Source of the DNA: Watersipora subatra
Taxonomy: Eukaryota > Bryozoa > Gymnolaemata > Cheilostomatida > Watersiporidae
Direction of reading: 5' to 3'
Length of the DNA: 64,000 bases
NCBI RefSeq assembly: GCF_963576615.1
Contig: NC_088717.1
Coordinates: 59,384,749-59,448,748, forward strand
The notes beneath the pieces were generated by a model, which did not search any database, was not told the origin of the DNA, and saw only the letters and a list, made by a program, of their open reading frames with translations. Shown here piece after piece: positions 47,302-59,389 of the stretch (positions are counted from its first letter, which is position 1; each line of letters opens with the position of its first letter). The position numbers and the translations under genes are program-made.

Positions 47302-47763
47302 TTAAATGTACTGCTATCCACAGTAAAGCAGCTGGCGGAACAAGTCAAACAGCTCCACAACAAGCTAACAGAGCCTCCAGAAAGTAAGCCTGCCATTTGT
47401 TGGGGTTGTGGAGGCACGGAACATCTTTGAAAGGAGTGCCCCAGTCAGAGGAAAAAGGAGTCGGGAAATGGAAGAAGGCCGCAGCAGTAGCTCCCACTAC
47501 TAGCTGCAATAAGGCCCCTGTGGAAACCAGGAAAAAATGAAGTACCGATTCAGCCAAGGCCTCACCCGGATTTACCTAACCGAAAAAGTCAGGCCGACCC
47601 AGAACTTAACCCCAAACCACTCCCACAGCTACCCAGAACACGCTCCAAACACTACACTTAGAATAGACAGGCATGAGTCCTCCCAATGTAAGCACTATGC
47701 CTTCCTCTCAGGTACTTTGGCGCCCTGTCTCACAGAGGACAGCCCCCCGCCATCCAAAGAGAC

Positions 47764-48615
47764 TTGCCTAGGCACTTGCTACCTGCACGAACAGAACAGC
47801 CTCAGGCAGCCCTCTTCGAGCACAGGGAACCTGCGCAAGCACGCCTGCTGGGGCGCCCACACTTTACCAGTTACTTCCTCTTGGGTAAAATCGAAGGTCG
47901 AGCAGTGCACTTCCCATTGGATACCGGATGCACCACTAACCTGCTGGAAAAACAGGTGTTCGACCAACTTCTTCGTGGTATAAGAGAACGATTGGAGGAG
48001 AGTGACACCCATGGCCTGCTCGCTGATGGGACCAGGTTACCCTTTTATGGTGTAATCTGGCTTCCAGTAAGGCTCCGCGAAGTGAAGACCAAAGAATTAT
48101 TCATAGCCAGTCAAATTAGTGAAGACGCAATTCTTGGCATGCCCTTCTTTATGGCACACCAATGCTCGATGGAGTTCGCACAACCCGTGGTGAAGGTGGA
48201 TGGGAAGGCATTGGCTTGTACCGACCGAGTGGAGAAGCTCCTCCAGAGCAAAGTCCAGGTAATTAGGAACTTAGTTGTCCCAGCTAGAACAGAGGTTGCG
48301 GTCAAGTGTAAGTTGACCACACGAAATTTCTGTCCAGTCGGGATAATAGAAGGGTACTCTGAAGGCCCGCCTCTAGCCACAAGCCTGAACGAGCCCGGAG
48401 CGGATGGAAAGGCGTTGATTAGGTGTCTCAATCCGAACCCCCAATCCCTGACCATCCGTTTGGGAACCACAGTAGGCACTTACACTAGTGTGGAAGCACT
48501 TCTTCTTATTGCCGGCACCTCTCCTCTTAAGGGAGGCCCTGCTGTGCCGATCACCCGAGTCGAGGCCGAGCCACAGATTCCCCAGCATCTCCAGGAATTG
48601 CACCAGGCTGCCTGA
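47764..48615 (+). pseudogene. Gypsy A retropepsin region of pol
   Basis: A 283-codon open stretch has the aspartic protease motif FPLDTGCTTNLL at about residues 51-62 and a flap-like GLLADGTRL. A later AILGMPFF matches the second retropepsin signature (ILG). It lies between the gag knuckle and RT. It ends at TGA 48613-48615, and the linker to RT is then broken by the foldback element at 48738. Confidence 0.82.
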
Positions 48616-48737
48616 CCCTCGTGCCAGAATGCAGAGCAGGCTAGAAAGTTGGCCACCCTACTGACCAAGTATGAGTCAGTGTTTAGCACTGGAGACGATG
48701 ATATGGGTAGAGCATCCCTCTACCCATCGCTCTATTA

Positions 48738-49527
48738 AACCATAACTGTCACGAACAACTTTTATCGTATTTACTAGGTAAATCAGACACGCTGATTCCG
48801 ATTTTGTAATCAAAATAACGATTAGGCCACTAACTTTCAGAGTAATGAAGGCTTTTTATAACGTTTTAATATCGGTCTCGAAAACAACACGATCGGAATA
48901 ACAAGCTCCGCCCATAAATACGTGACGTAACCTAGCTTTTTAGGAACAGAAGTTACGTAGGTATGTTTAGACCGATTTAGAATAATAGAGATGGGTGTTT
49001 TAAAATCCATTAATATCTAAATTCAGCCTTAAAAATAATATCAGTCTTTTCAGAAAGGTAGATAAGCTATTTAGCATTGCATATTTAAAAAGCGCGATAA
49101 CAACGCTAGCTAGCGATAAAACCGCGCTTTTTGAGCTAATTTTTCTCGGCGTCCAGCCCATTTAAACGTCATGTAGCAAGCTGCGAGCAATTTTAAATAG
49201 TTTATATCCCTTTCATAAAAAACTGAAATTATTTTACAGGCTAGATTTAGATAATAATGGGTTTTAAGACACCCATCTCTATTATTCTAAGTCGGACTAA
49301 ACATTCCGAACTTCCGTTTCTGAAAAAGCTAGGTTTCGTCACATATTTATGGGCGGAGCTTGTAATGCCGATTTTGTTGTTTTCGAAATGGACATTGAAA
49401 CGCTTTAAAAAAGCCTAAATGACTTTGAAGGTTAGTGGACTAATCTTTATTTTGAGTACAAAATCGGAATCAGCGTGTCTGATTCACCTAGTAAATACGA
49501 TAAAAGTTGTTTGTGACAGTTATGGTT
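48738..49527. mobile_element. Foldback element with about 290-bp inverted arms in gypsy A pol
   Basis: AACCATAACTGTCAC at the left and GTGACAGTTATGGTT at the right are flanked by TA (48736-48737, 49528-49529). The arms stay inverted-complementary for nearly 300 bases each (for example GAATAATAGAGATGGGTGT near 48985 and ACACCCATCTCTATTATTC near 49275), leaving about 200 bases between. No ORF. It splits the linker between protease and RT. Just right of it CATCGCTCTATT is repeated. Confidence 0.85.
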
Positions 49528-49559
49528 TAATAGAACATCGCTCTATTAATAGAACTCTA

Positions 49560-50852
49560 TTAATACTTATGAAAGATGGGACCTGACCTATTCGTCAAAC
49601 CCCTCACCGTTTAGGGCCTGAAAAGGAAGCGGAGGCCAAGAGACAGATACAAGACCTGTTAGCCAGAGGGTTGATTGAGCCGGCTGGAGGAGCATAGAGC
49701 TCGCCTATTGTGTTAGTAAAGAAGAAAGATGGAAAATGGCGGTTCTGCGTGGATTACCGCAGGCTCAATGCGGTAACAGAACAAGATGCCCATCCCCTTT
49801 CCCGAATAGACGAAAGTTTGGTTGCCTTTGCTGAAAGCCGATATTTTAGTACCCTCGATCTCGTCAGCGGATACTGGCAGGTTCTGCTGGACGAAGATGC
49901 CAGGGAAAAATCAGCCTCCATCCCTCACTCAGGATTGTGGAAATAGAGAGTCCTTCCTTTTGGACTGACTTCTGCCCCAGCCACCTTCCAGCGATTGATG
50001 GAGAGGGTGTTGCACGGGCCCCACTGGCAAACCTTACTATTATACCTGGATGACGTGATTGTTATTGCACCTGATTTTGAGACCCACCTCCAGCGGCTGG
50101 AGGAAGTATTCAAGCGGCTGCAGCAAGCCAGGCTCGAGCTCAAACCAACAAAGTGCGAACTTCTACAGTCTCAAGTGCGGTACTTGGGCCACATAGTAAG
50201 TAGCAAAGGGGTTGCCATGGACCCAGCCAAAGTGGAGGTGGTGGAGCAGTGGCCAGTTCCTTGTGGAGTCCGGGAACTGCAAGGGTTCCTGGGTACTGTC
50301 GGGTACTACCGGCAGTACATCTCTAGGTTTGCCACCATTGCGAAACCCCTGCACCGGCTAGTGGAGAAAGAATAGCCCTGGTGATGGACAGGCGAGGAGC
50401 AGGCAGCGTTTGACACCCTGCGCCACAGCCTCACCACAGTACCGGTGCTGGGGTATCCGGATCCGAGGAATACCTATATCCTGGACACGGATGTCAGCGG
50501 GTGTGGCGTAGGAGCTGCGCTGTCACAACAGTATCGTGACCAGGAAAGAGTGCTTGCTTACTACAGCATAACACTCACCCCCTCAGAGCGAAATTACTGC
50601 GTGACACGCAGAGAGCTGTTGGCAGTGGTCAAAGCGGTAAAATACTTCCGCCCATACTTATACGGGCAGGAGTTTCGGCTTTGCACGGACCATGCCTGCT
50701 TGCGATGGCTCTGTCACAGGAAGGAGCCCTCTCACCAGGTGGCGCGGTGGCTAGAGGTGCTAGCCGAGTTCATGTATAAGCTGGAACACCACGCAGGATT
50801 AAAGCACGGCAACGCTTATGGCTTAAGCAGACAGACCTGCGAAGACTGTTGA
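49560..50852 (+). pseudogene. Gypsy A reverse transcriptase and RNase H
   Basis: From about 49710 RT and RNase H lie in one frame with two in-frame stops (TAG at about 49944 and 50373). RT blocks are VLVKKKDGKWRFCVDYRRLN, FSTLDLVSGYWQV, LPFGLTSAPATFQRLM and the catalytic YLDDVIV. The connection shows LGTVGYYRQYI. RNase H shows LDTDVSGCGVGAALSQ, the ERNYCVTRRELLAVV block and CTDHACLRWL. The catalytic residues are still visible, but the stops make it inactive. Confidence 0.88.
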
Positions 50853-51341
50853 CAGTGCGACCAGATAGAGTACCGCGATGAGGGTCCAACCCGGCTGGAG
50901 TTGGACCAAGAGGACCAGGATGAGGCTAAGGTGATCGGGAGAAACCATGTTCTGTCAGGGATTGCCATGCCCGCGCGCGAGGTGGCCAGTTCATGGGTGC
51001 GACCCTGTTTCCACTGAAACAGCCAAGGTCAACCCGGGACCGATCAAGGCCATCCTGGGATCCCCTGACATTGAGCAGGTGATGACCGAGGCACTACTAG
51101 TCGCCACCAGGAACCACATAAGAGCTGGGCAAAGGTCGCCAGGACCGCGCGCGAGACGATCGGCCATACGGGCCGGTACCCTGCCCCCACGGGAGCACGG
51201 GCCGGCTCGAGGTCGGTTGAGGCCACCCTGGGACCTGAGACTTTGGCTCAGCTAACTAGCCAGACCCAGTTGGCTCGGCTGCAGAGCGAGGGCAAGAGTG
51301 CCGTAGCCCTAATGTACTGAGCACTTCGGAGCAACACCGAA

Positions 51342-53244
51342 GTGCCTTCGGAACAGTTGGAGTTGGGGAGCCAGGAGCTCAGGGTTTTGCATAGCAGAAG
51401 GGAATCTCTGAGAATCAGGCGGGATGGCGTGCTGGAAGCCAGAGTGGCCCCTCATGGTCAAATCCGGTGGTGTGCCGTTTGCCCCCTAGCTGTGAGGAAA
51501 CCAGTTATCTGGCAGACACATACAATGACCCACCCCGGAGTGAGGAGGGCGGTAAGCCAGCTCCAGCTTACAGGGTACTGGCCCGGGCTGACAGCCGCTG
51601 TCCGCAGGTTAGTATGAAGCTGTGAGGTATACCAGGCCGCCAAGCATGAGGAGACCAAGCCTGCAGGAAGCCGGCAGCAATCATATGCTGGCCGACCCTG
51701 GCAGAAGGCCGTCGTCGACCTGGTAGGCCCCCTTCCCCACCACCCCAAGGGACAATAAGTGGATCTTAGTGCTCTTGGACCACTTTACCCGGTGGCAGGA
51801 TGCCATTGCCATTCCAGAGGCCACGGCTCCAGTGGTCGCCAGTGCTCTCGATGAAAAAGTGTTCTGCTTCCTGGGGCTTTTAGAGCAAATCCATACAGAC
51901 CAAGGCGCTCAATTTGAGAGCCAACTGGTGGAGGAGCTCTGCCAGCTCTGGAAGGTGAGCAAGACATGAACTACTCCTTACTATCCCCAGGCCAATGAGA
52001 TTGTAGAGAGGAACAATAGAGGCCTGGGCAACTCTCTGAGGGCCATGTTGTTGGAACGAGGCCAGGATTAATGGGATGAGCTTCTGCCCCAGCTCATGCC
52101 GGCGTATCGAGGCCCTCCACATCGTGACATGTGAGACGGCCAACTTCATGATGTTCGGCAGGGAGTTGCATCTGCCCGACCAGTTAGAATGTCACCCCTC
52201 CCACGGAGATGCAATCAGCCAGCCACTACGTGCTGCGGAGGCAGCAGAGGTTGGAAGAAGCGCATGAAGCCCTCAGGGAGGCTCAGATGGAGACTAGACA
52301 GGCAGATCAAGAAGAGCCACCGCTCTTCACACCTGGGGATTGGGTGTGGTTGGTAAACAGGCGGCGGCGAAGGGGGCAAACGCTAAGCTACAAGCTAATT
52401 TCGTGGGCCCTTACTAAGTCATAACCGCCTGACCCAACCACACCTATGTGGTGGAAAGACAGGGCCAAACCTCGACTCAACACGAGACCAGGTTGAAACC
52501 CTATCATGCCTGCCCAGGGAGCTCTGGCCGTGCTCCGGCAACGCTTGAGCCTCGAAGGGGGCCAAATATGAAAGGAGTCAAGAGGGCTCGGCCCTTACGA
52601 CGAAGCTGCCCGTAACCTGATGAAGAATTAATGGAGTTCCCTTCCCAAATGAGTCTAGCTGATAAGCTCGACGATATGGGAAAGGCTACTCTACAGACCA
52701 ATACTGGAAGAAAAACTTGCACGAGGGTCCGAACTCCAGACCTTCTGCAGCACCTCCCCAAAACGAAGTTAAAGAGGAGATAAACCCTCCCCCTCTAGAA
52801 GGCCCCGGTGAGTTAGCTGCGGACATGGACTCCGGACACCTAGCGATGTCCCCCCAGGCCGTGGAAAACCCCAGTACCACTACAAAAGATCTAAATCATT
52901 GTTCGTCCCATACTAGGAAAAAAACGGAACGGTACGGTGATTGGGTCTATCAGACAACAAGAGGATGCGACGACCTAGCCACAGACCAGATGACCTGGGA
53001 GTCTAGTCCAGACCGCCAGACTCTATTAGGACAGCCTCCAGCTGGTCACCCGTATTCAAGCCATGCCGCGATATCTTCAGAAAGAAAAGAGTTCCAAAAG
53101 GCAGTCCGCAGTACCAGAAACGAGATATGCCAGCTACTGATGACAAACATTTGCTTAATCAAGAAATTAGCCGCTTGGAGCATCATGTTAAGCAGCTTGA
53201 GACTTGGGCCCGGCTGGTTTGCTCCACCCATTTTGTTTAATTAG
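51342..53244 (+). pseudogene. Gypsy A integrase and C-terminal tail
   Basis: Fragments in several frames. The zinc-binding part is around 51520-51640 (HPGVRRAVSQLQ, then CEVYQ with a lost Cys). The core shows VVDLVGPLP (first Asp), IHTDQGAQFES (second Asp) and PQANEIVERNNR (Glu). The tail at 52717-53244 has ERYGDWVY, like the ends of many gypsy pol proteins. At least four stops or frameshifts separate the pieces. Confidence 0.78.
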
Positions 53245-53269
53245 ATAATACCTCTAATGGAGGGGAGTG

Positions 53270-53681
53270 TGTGGCGGACGCCGGACCAATACTTTACACT
53301 TCTTGTAAATATTTTATTATATGTTTATACATATATTTTATGTCTGTAAATATTTTATTATATGTGTTGTCCTTTTTATTATAGCCTTGTTACTCGTTAT
53401 GCTATCAATTATCGTTGTTTATGTTGTCATATCAATGCTCTAGCGGGCCTAGTTATTCACATTGTTAGCCGGTGTTTTTACTCGGTCCCGTTAGCTGGAA
53501 CGAGCAATTTTATTGTATATAAGCCAGCAATGCTCACTTAGTAGAGCAGAGCAAATGGCCCAACGCTCCTCGGCTAGTGAATTTCCTTCGCTAATAAAAC
53601 ATTGAACAAAATCACACGCAATTTATTTCTGTAGGAAATAGACTAGATCGTGCCAAGTAAAGGCCGGCAAATTCCTTTACA
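53270..53681 (+). repeat. Gypsy A 3' LTR
   Basis: A 412-bp LTR, TGTGGCGG to TTTACA, preceded by a purine tract (GGAGGGGAGTG, about 53258-53269). The poly(A) signal AATAAA is at 53593-53598. It is uninterrupted, which makes it the reference for locating the Helitron in the 5' LTR. Confidence 0.93.
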
Positions 53682-54083
53682 GAACCAAGCGTTACTTGTA
53701 TTAGTTTGCTTCTCACTATTTATGGTTTATATACTAAGCATATATGACTATCGATATAGGCATGTTATTTTCAATTCACCAGATTAATGAGCAATTAAAA
53801 GTGTTTTATTGAGGCTTGGCAGGTTTTTGTTCTATATGCCTTTGGTTGCACCATAGATCAAAAATATTTGAATGTATTTTTTCATCTTCTATGGTTGTAC
53901 AATGGATCACAAATCTTTGTAAATAAGCTTTTGTAAAATGGTGTACTCAAAACATTAAACGGGCACAAATTGTTTTGTCGTAAGGCTTAAACAGACCTTT
54001 TTTCTGGCGAAGGCCCACTATTGTACTGGACGCCAGTACACCAGAAATACTTGGCTAGGTTTACACTGCTTTTTTGAGCTCAC
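53682..54083. other. Flank between gypsy A and duplication unit 2
   Basis: Begins with the right-hand target duplication GAAC. Contains a short repeated phrase (GGTTG...ACCATAGATCA, about 53842 and 53890). Nothing coding was recognised. Confidence 0.5.
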
Positions 54084-54815
54084 AAACATCTTGTAGTGAA
54101 AAAGGATATTAAAACTGAACTGTATTTACAGTCAGTGGTTCACTCCGCACAAGTGACTTTAGTTACTCTATAGAAATATAATAACAAGCCCAGCATTTGA
54201 CCATCAATATTCTATGTTATTTTACAGTAAAGTTGATATTATCTTCTCTTTTGAAGTTTTATTGGTCAGTTTGACTTTTGTTATGTAACTGAATTATGGT
54301 ATTGTTGTTGTCATTATTTGTAGCCCTTTATTTGATGTCATATAGATCTCAAATATAAATTTTAAAAAATGGCTGAAAGTTAATATAGCGTGCATGTGAA
54401 CCCTCACCATCAAAAAACAAAAACCGGAGACATTGTCTCTTTGACACAACAGTGAAGTTCTTAAACACAAAGTTCAGTCTTTTAGCAGTTATTTGTTAAT
54501 TTGGAGTTGTCTTTTCAATTATCAGATAATCAGACTACGCAGTATTTATTATAATATTTATTCTTAGTTCTCTTATAATTACTCATATATGCACTGATAA
54601 ATCAAAAATCAAAGTGATTTATTTGGTTTTTCTCATTGTCTCAAATGCAAACATACATAATTATTATAGACATGTTATTATACATTATATGAATATAGAC
54701 GGTAGATAATGCTAACCGAGTACGCTTTTCCTCTAGACTGCCCTGATGCTTGCCGAATGTTGCGTAGCGAGTGTGAAAAAACAATAATGCACGTTTTATT
54801 TATTTGCTTGTCCAG

Positions 54816-56591
54816 ATCTGCCCAAGCAAAAGTCCAAAGACTACGCAAAAGAATTCTCCCATAGCTGATCACAAAGAGATCCTTGAGCACAGATCGGCTA
54901 CAGATTGTCTCACCTCCATGATCACAAACTGCAAGGTGTTCTGAGTGCCTGAAAACTTCCTTAGCCAGTGCTCTTCATCATCGGCCTTTACGGATGTAGG
55001 CGAACCTGCCCCACTATTCTTTCTCGGAGCAGCTCCTGACTACCATACTCACACTGAGTCATGCATTCAAGGTCTTCCCAAGGTTCGTGCCCAGTTTTTC
55101 GTTGTACATGACGTGCAAGTTTACTTGTCACACGAGAACAGTCTATTAGTACGTTCAGAATTATCTGTGTAGTTTTATCTTAGAACTCGAGCAAATTTTT
55201 ATAAACAGGCCAATCTGTAGCAATGTCTTTTTCAGGAGAGCAAAAATAAAGGCTGGACCTCAATTCCTCAGGTAGCCTTGGGGCAAGCGGTGACAGAAGA
55301 GGTCGATGTATCATACAAAAAGGTGAACGATAACAACCCTCTAAGGCTGTGCAAATTCTGCATAGAACTAGAGGCAGACACACAGGTTACATTACAGCGG
55401 GTGCTCAATGGTAAGTCTGACCTCTGCATGGCCTTGACTGATATATATCAAACGTGTTTATGCATAATCGTGGTTTGGTCTCAGCTGAACATATTATTAT
55501 TGAGAATGAAAAAGTTCATATCTTATTAAAAAGCTGAATTTTGTTGATTGAAGTTCATTTTCTTTGAAACACTTGTGACTTTTTCTCTTCTATTCCACCT
55601 CCACGACATGTAACAAGATATCTACTTAACTAATAATTATTTTTCATTTTATTCATTCATTCCTCACGGAAACAATTAAATCATGACCCCTGTAGTATAA
55701 CAAGGACTCATACAGAACTCAAAATTAGTTTTTGCGAGGTGGTTCTTTTTTAAACTTGGCTATGCTAGCATGAACCTTAATGTACTGCCTGGAAAATACG
55801 TCTTTTACTGTAAAAATCTATGACCATTGTCTTACCAGACATGACTGGTGATTGCTGATAAAGCTTGCGTGTTGCTAAAATGCTTCACAAAAAGCTAGGG
55901 GGTTAATGGCACGATACAGCAGGTGATCAGGTGATTGCATGGCATGACAGATGGTTGCACTGTTGGTAGGAGTTCAGGGAATCATTTTGCCATTATAGAG
56001 GCAAAAATGTGATGAAGATCTGCTTAAGTGGCGAACGGTAGAGAAGCTAGACTCAGAACTAGATGTGTTTCAGTATGTGATGACTAGCATGGCTCCTCAA
56101 CCTTCAAGAGAATATTTAGTACTCCTGTGAGTTAAATGATCAAATTTATTACCTTTTGAATTTGAACTGATTAACTAACAATCTAGGAATACTTTTATGG
56201 AGTACCAGATACCTTTATAAAAACACTTTTATCTACAGCAGGTGTTGCTATTTTTATAGAAAATCTACTTTCTATAATAAAATGCTGGTTGTTATACAGA
56301 ACATGGAAGTCAGACCTGCCAAAAGGAGCTTGTGCAGTAGTCACTCATTCGATAGACCATCCAGTGGGTACTCTAGGCGGAGGAATTCGGGGCATGGTCC
56401 TAGCATCACACTACCTCATTGAGCCCACTGATGGAAGCCGCTGCAAGCTAACACATATATCACGTATTGACAGTCGAGGGTGGCAGCCCAAATGGTACAA
56501 CAGATCCTATGGAGTGCTAGCCGCAAACAATCTCATCAAGGTTAAAGAGAGCTTCTCCAAGGATTTGCCTGTTCATGAAACTAAACTGTGA
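54816..56591 (+). pseudogene. START-domain exons of the DLC-like gene, dead copy
   Basis: Corresponds to the last four exons of the gene ending at 8352. Breaks seen: a one-base loss near 54826, a three-base loss plus CGA-to-TGA near 54940 (GTGTTCTGAGTG), and loss of two bases at the acceptor exon near 56002, followed by TGATGA. There are no RhoGAP exons or promoter upstream. The last exon (56300-56591) is still open (TWKSDLPKGACAVV to HETKL) with 11 differences from 8061-8352. Confidence 0.9.
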
Positions 56592-57063
56592 ATCTAAAGT
56601 CATGACTGGCAGAGAATAATATTTTATCATAATTGTTGTTTATATCTTGTTCTCATATTCATTATTAATGTATAAAATATATTTCTAATTATAAAACATG
56701 ACACATATCGGACATTGTGTTGAGTGATCACATTTCGGATTTAAAAGTAGTGATGACAACTTTGTAGTCACTACATACACAATAGCAACAATCACACCCA
56801 CTAGCCACTCGCAGTAGACGAGTGTTAGCGAATGGTGCGTTTCTTAGAAAGCACCTGCCATTACGTGCCATTGGTAATATCAATCTCAGTCATTGTAACT
56901 AGATGCATGTAACTAAGGGACCATAACTAGTAAATGTATGTAGTATTATTGTATATGATTTACTCTCTATGCATTTACATCGCTCTCATGTCGGCTGTTG
57001 ATGTATAGAATATATTTTCAATTATACAAAAAGACAAATTTTATGATAATGACTGAATAACAG

Positions 57064-57235
57064 GTGAGACAGGTTAGACTGGTGACGACGGTTAGACAGA
57101 TTACACAGGTGACCAGGGTTAGACAGGTGACCAGGGTTAAACAAGTGACCAGGGTTAAACAGGTGACCAGGGTTAGACAGGTTAGACAGGTGACCAGGGT
57201 TAAACAGGTGACGAGGGTTAGACGTAAGACAAGGT
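57064..57235. repeat. 18-bp minisatellite specific to unit 2
   Basis: About nine units of GTGACCAGGGTTAAACAG with variants. Unit 1 has only one or two degenerate copies (about 9541-9570). Because 18 is a multiple of three, the minus strand shows a long open frame of Thr-Cys-Leu-Thr-Leu-Val repeats that is an artefact. Confidence 0.9.
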
Positions 57236-57328
57236 AGTAGTTTGAATCTCTCATCATTCATCTGCCATAGTCGGGTGAAAGACACAGCTAAGAGTAGCAT
57301 AAGTGTACGGGTGGTGTGATGCACAGCC

Positions 57329-57360
57329 TTACTGGCGACCCCCGGCAAATGTGTTGATCC
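57329..57360 (-). pseudogene. Terminal exon of the Ig gene duplicate, frame lost
   Basis: The acceptor and first codons match 9714 downward, but one extra base in a G run (GCCGGGGGTCGCC against GCCGGGGTCCCC) brings TAA at 57329-57331 after nine codons. The hydrophobic tail (TLMLLLAVSF) is still encoded, but in another frame. If this is the true last exon, the duplicate would lose its membrane anchor and be secreted. Confidence 0.5.
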
Positions 57361-57604
57361 CTGCAACATACAATCGATGTGCTTTAGAAATTGTAGGCTA
57401 ATGGTATGACGGAACAATAAGGAACAGGTCTGGTAAGTCGAAATGAAAGTCTTAAAGGCTGACCACAAAATCGCAATGTTTTTTGGCACTCCGCATGTAG
57501 TGTCAGTTTTATACTTTCAGAGGTCAGGGTTATAAGAGAATATTTTATACAAAGTCATAGCGTACTTTCAGATAAAGAGTGTTAAAACAAAGGAGACAAC
57601 TTAC

Positions 57605-59357
57605 TGTCGAGGGATACAACAGCCTGATCTCTTCCTCTGTTGTTCGTGGCGCTACACACATAATATATCATATCTCCCGGTTCAACAGTGGTGATATCAA
57701 GGGAAGTGAACAGGGCATCTATGGTGCTCAGTCGACCTACATTCATAATCTAAAAACCAAATGATATTTAATAAGCAGCGATAATAATAACAGAGCTAGA
57801 CAGCTAGCGTGTTGAGAGAGAATGTATCTTTATGTTAATACTAGCTGAATACCCGGCGGTGGATGGTTAATAGATTAATTACCCAATGAATTTGAGTAAC
57901 TTATGTTAGTTTAAATCTTTACAATAATAAGAGTCGTGTCTGAAGACAGGTTAATAATTGTTACGTTACAAGTGATCTCTAACGCATCTAGTAGCTAATA
58001 GTAACCAACAAGATTTTCTTAAGTGCTCAAGTGTCTTACTTTAATCGATGTAATGAATACGACCACAATTATTCCTTGGTATGACAATGTAGTTGCTTGT
58101 CCTAGTGGGTTAGTTCGATTGACTCTGCAGGTTCTGAATTCAAATCCAGTGCAAACCTGATTTTTGTTCTTAAAACTTTATCGTTATAACTGTACACACA
58201 AACATCCAACAGACAAACACCGAGATTTATGTAGATTGAATACAACGGGCTTGCCATGGAACGAATCTCTGACAGGTAACGGTTACACTCCCATTCCAAC
58301 AAGTGGTAATATACCATTTGCAATGATGATTTCGTCGAATACAAACTCTAGAGCATTTGGAATGATCTTGTACGTTGCTACGTACACAAGGGCATAGCTT
58401 ACAAACAGCAGTTCATAGCGAATTGAGAGTTAACTCTGCGATTGACTCTTAATAATCCTAACCACAGCTACTGCCATAGAAGTAAAACCTAATTATTCCA
58501 AAACACATAATTCTCAATCAACAGATAGATTGTGACCCAAGGCTTGAACGGCTCATAGATGCTGCATTTCAGCTTCAACCAAAGAATAACCTAACCTTCT
58601 GCTCAATGCTGTACTTGCTGTCTGTCCGTATAACCTGAGCATTTGCAAAGAATGTGTCATCAAATTCTAAATCTCCTCTTTCATAGCGTTCTCCATCCTC
58701 AGTTGTCATCCCATACCAAGTCAGGTCAGGTCGAGGGTGCCCTGTATACAACAGTTTAAACAATTTAGGGCTTTTAATAAAGTTAAAAGGAAAACATATT
58801 TCAGCTTCATCTAAACTTGAAAAATATTAAATTTGTGAAAAGAACGAGTTCGGTCAGCTAGAGAGATACCGTAAAACCTCTAATTGAACACCACCTTTAT
58901 TTGACCGCCACCTCATTTTGACCGTCACTTTGACCTTTATGAACCCATAATAGCAAGTGATCAGCAGAAAATTGTCCACAAAATCAAACTAACAATGATG
59001 CGATCACATCAATGACAATTAATTATTTCGTTGTTTCTGTTCGCATCGAAGTCCGTTTTCTAACCCAGAAGACTTTTGGTTTTTACGTTAAAACTATGAA
59101 AGCAACACTATAGAGATAAGTACAAACTGTATCAGGCTAATAGTAGTACCTTGTTTAAAGCTGTCTTAGTACTTCGACCTATGCGACAAACGGTTTACAT
59201 TTACGATGGTATATGAGCGACTAGTTTTAGGCTAGAAGTTGTGCTTAGTACCCACAGGGACGAAAAGTTTATCATTATTTGTGCGAAATTTAACGCGTTA
59301 AAGTTTTACTGCGCTAAAAAAGTTGTCGCTAAGATGAAATATATATATATATATAAA

Positions 59358-59389
<32 letters not shown>

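Larger units (their letters stand above)
32855..47500 (+). pseudogene. Gypsy A gag, split by two nested elements
   Basis: The three pieces are 32855-33157 (starts MSQRRARSVDRDTDQ), 36094-36450 and 47302-about 47500. The last has a zinc knuckle, CWGCGGTEHL, with the rest of the CCHC after a TGA (KECP). The pieces are separated by gypsy B (33158-36093) and the TTAA element (36451-47301). Gag would coat the retroelement RNA; here stops within each piece show decay beyond the insertions. Confidence 0.75.
23501..53681 (+). mobile_element. Gypsy (Ty3-type) LTR retrotransposon A, expanded to 30 kb by nested insertions
   Basis: The 5' LTR starts TGTGGTGGACG at 23501 and the 3' LTR ends TTTACA at 53681. 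GAAC at 23497-23500 and 53682-53685 is the 4-bp target duplication. The 5' LTR is 23501-23661 plus 32236-32487 (413 bp once the Helitron is removed); the 3' LTR is 53270-53681 (412 bp). Four insertions interrupt it: a Helitron in the 5' LTR, gypsy B in gag, the TTAA element in gag, and a foldback element in pol. The coding order gag-protease-RT-RNase H-integrase is typical of gypsy. Many stops and frameshifts make it dead. Confidence 0.93.

Noticed and set aside
52717-53244. Envelope-like gene downstream of gypsy A integrase
   Set aside because: No signal peptide, fusion peptide or membrane anchor; the ERYGDWVY block marks it as the pol C-terminal tail.
54084-56591. Unit 2 START exons as a second working gene
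   Set aside because: Frameshifts and stops in at least two of the four exons, no RhoGAP exons and no promoter context.
57018-57489. Minus-strand ORFs of Thr-Cys-Leu-Thr-Leu-Val repeats, looking like a repetitive membrane protein
   Set aside because: They are the translation of an 18-bp minisatellite whose length is a multiple of three; unit 1 has no such array.
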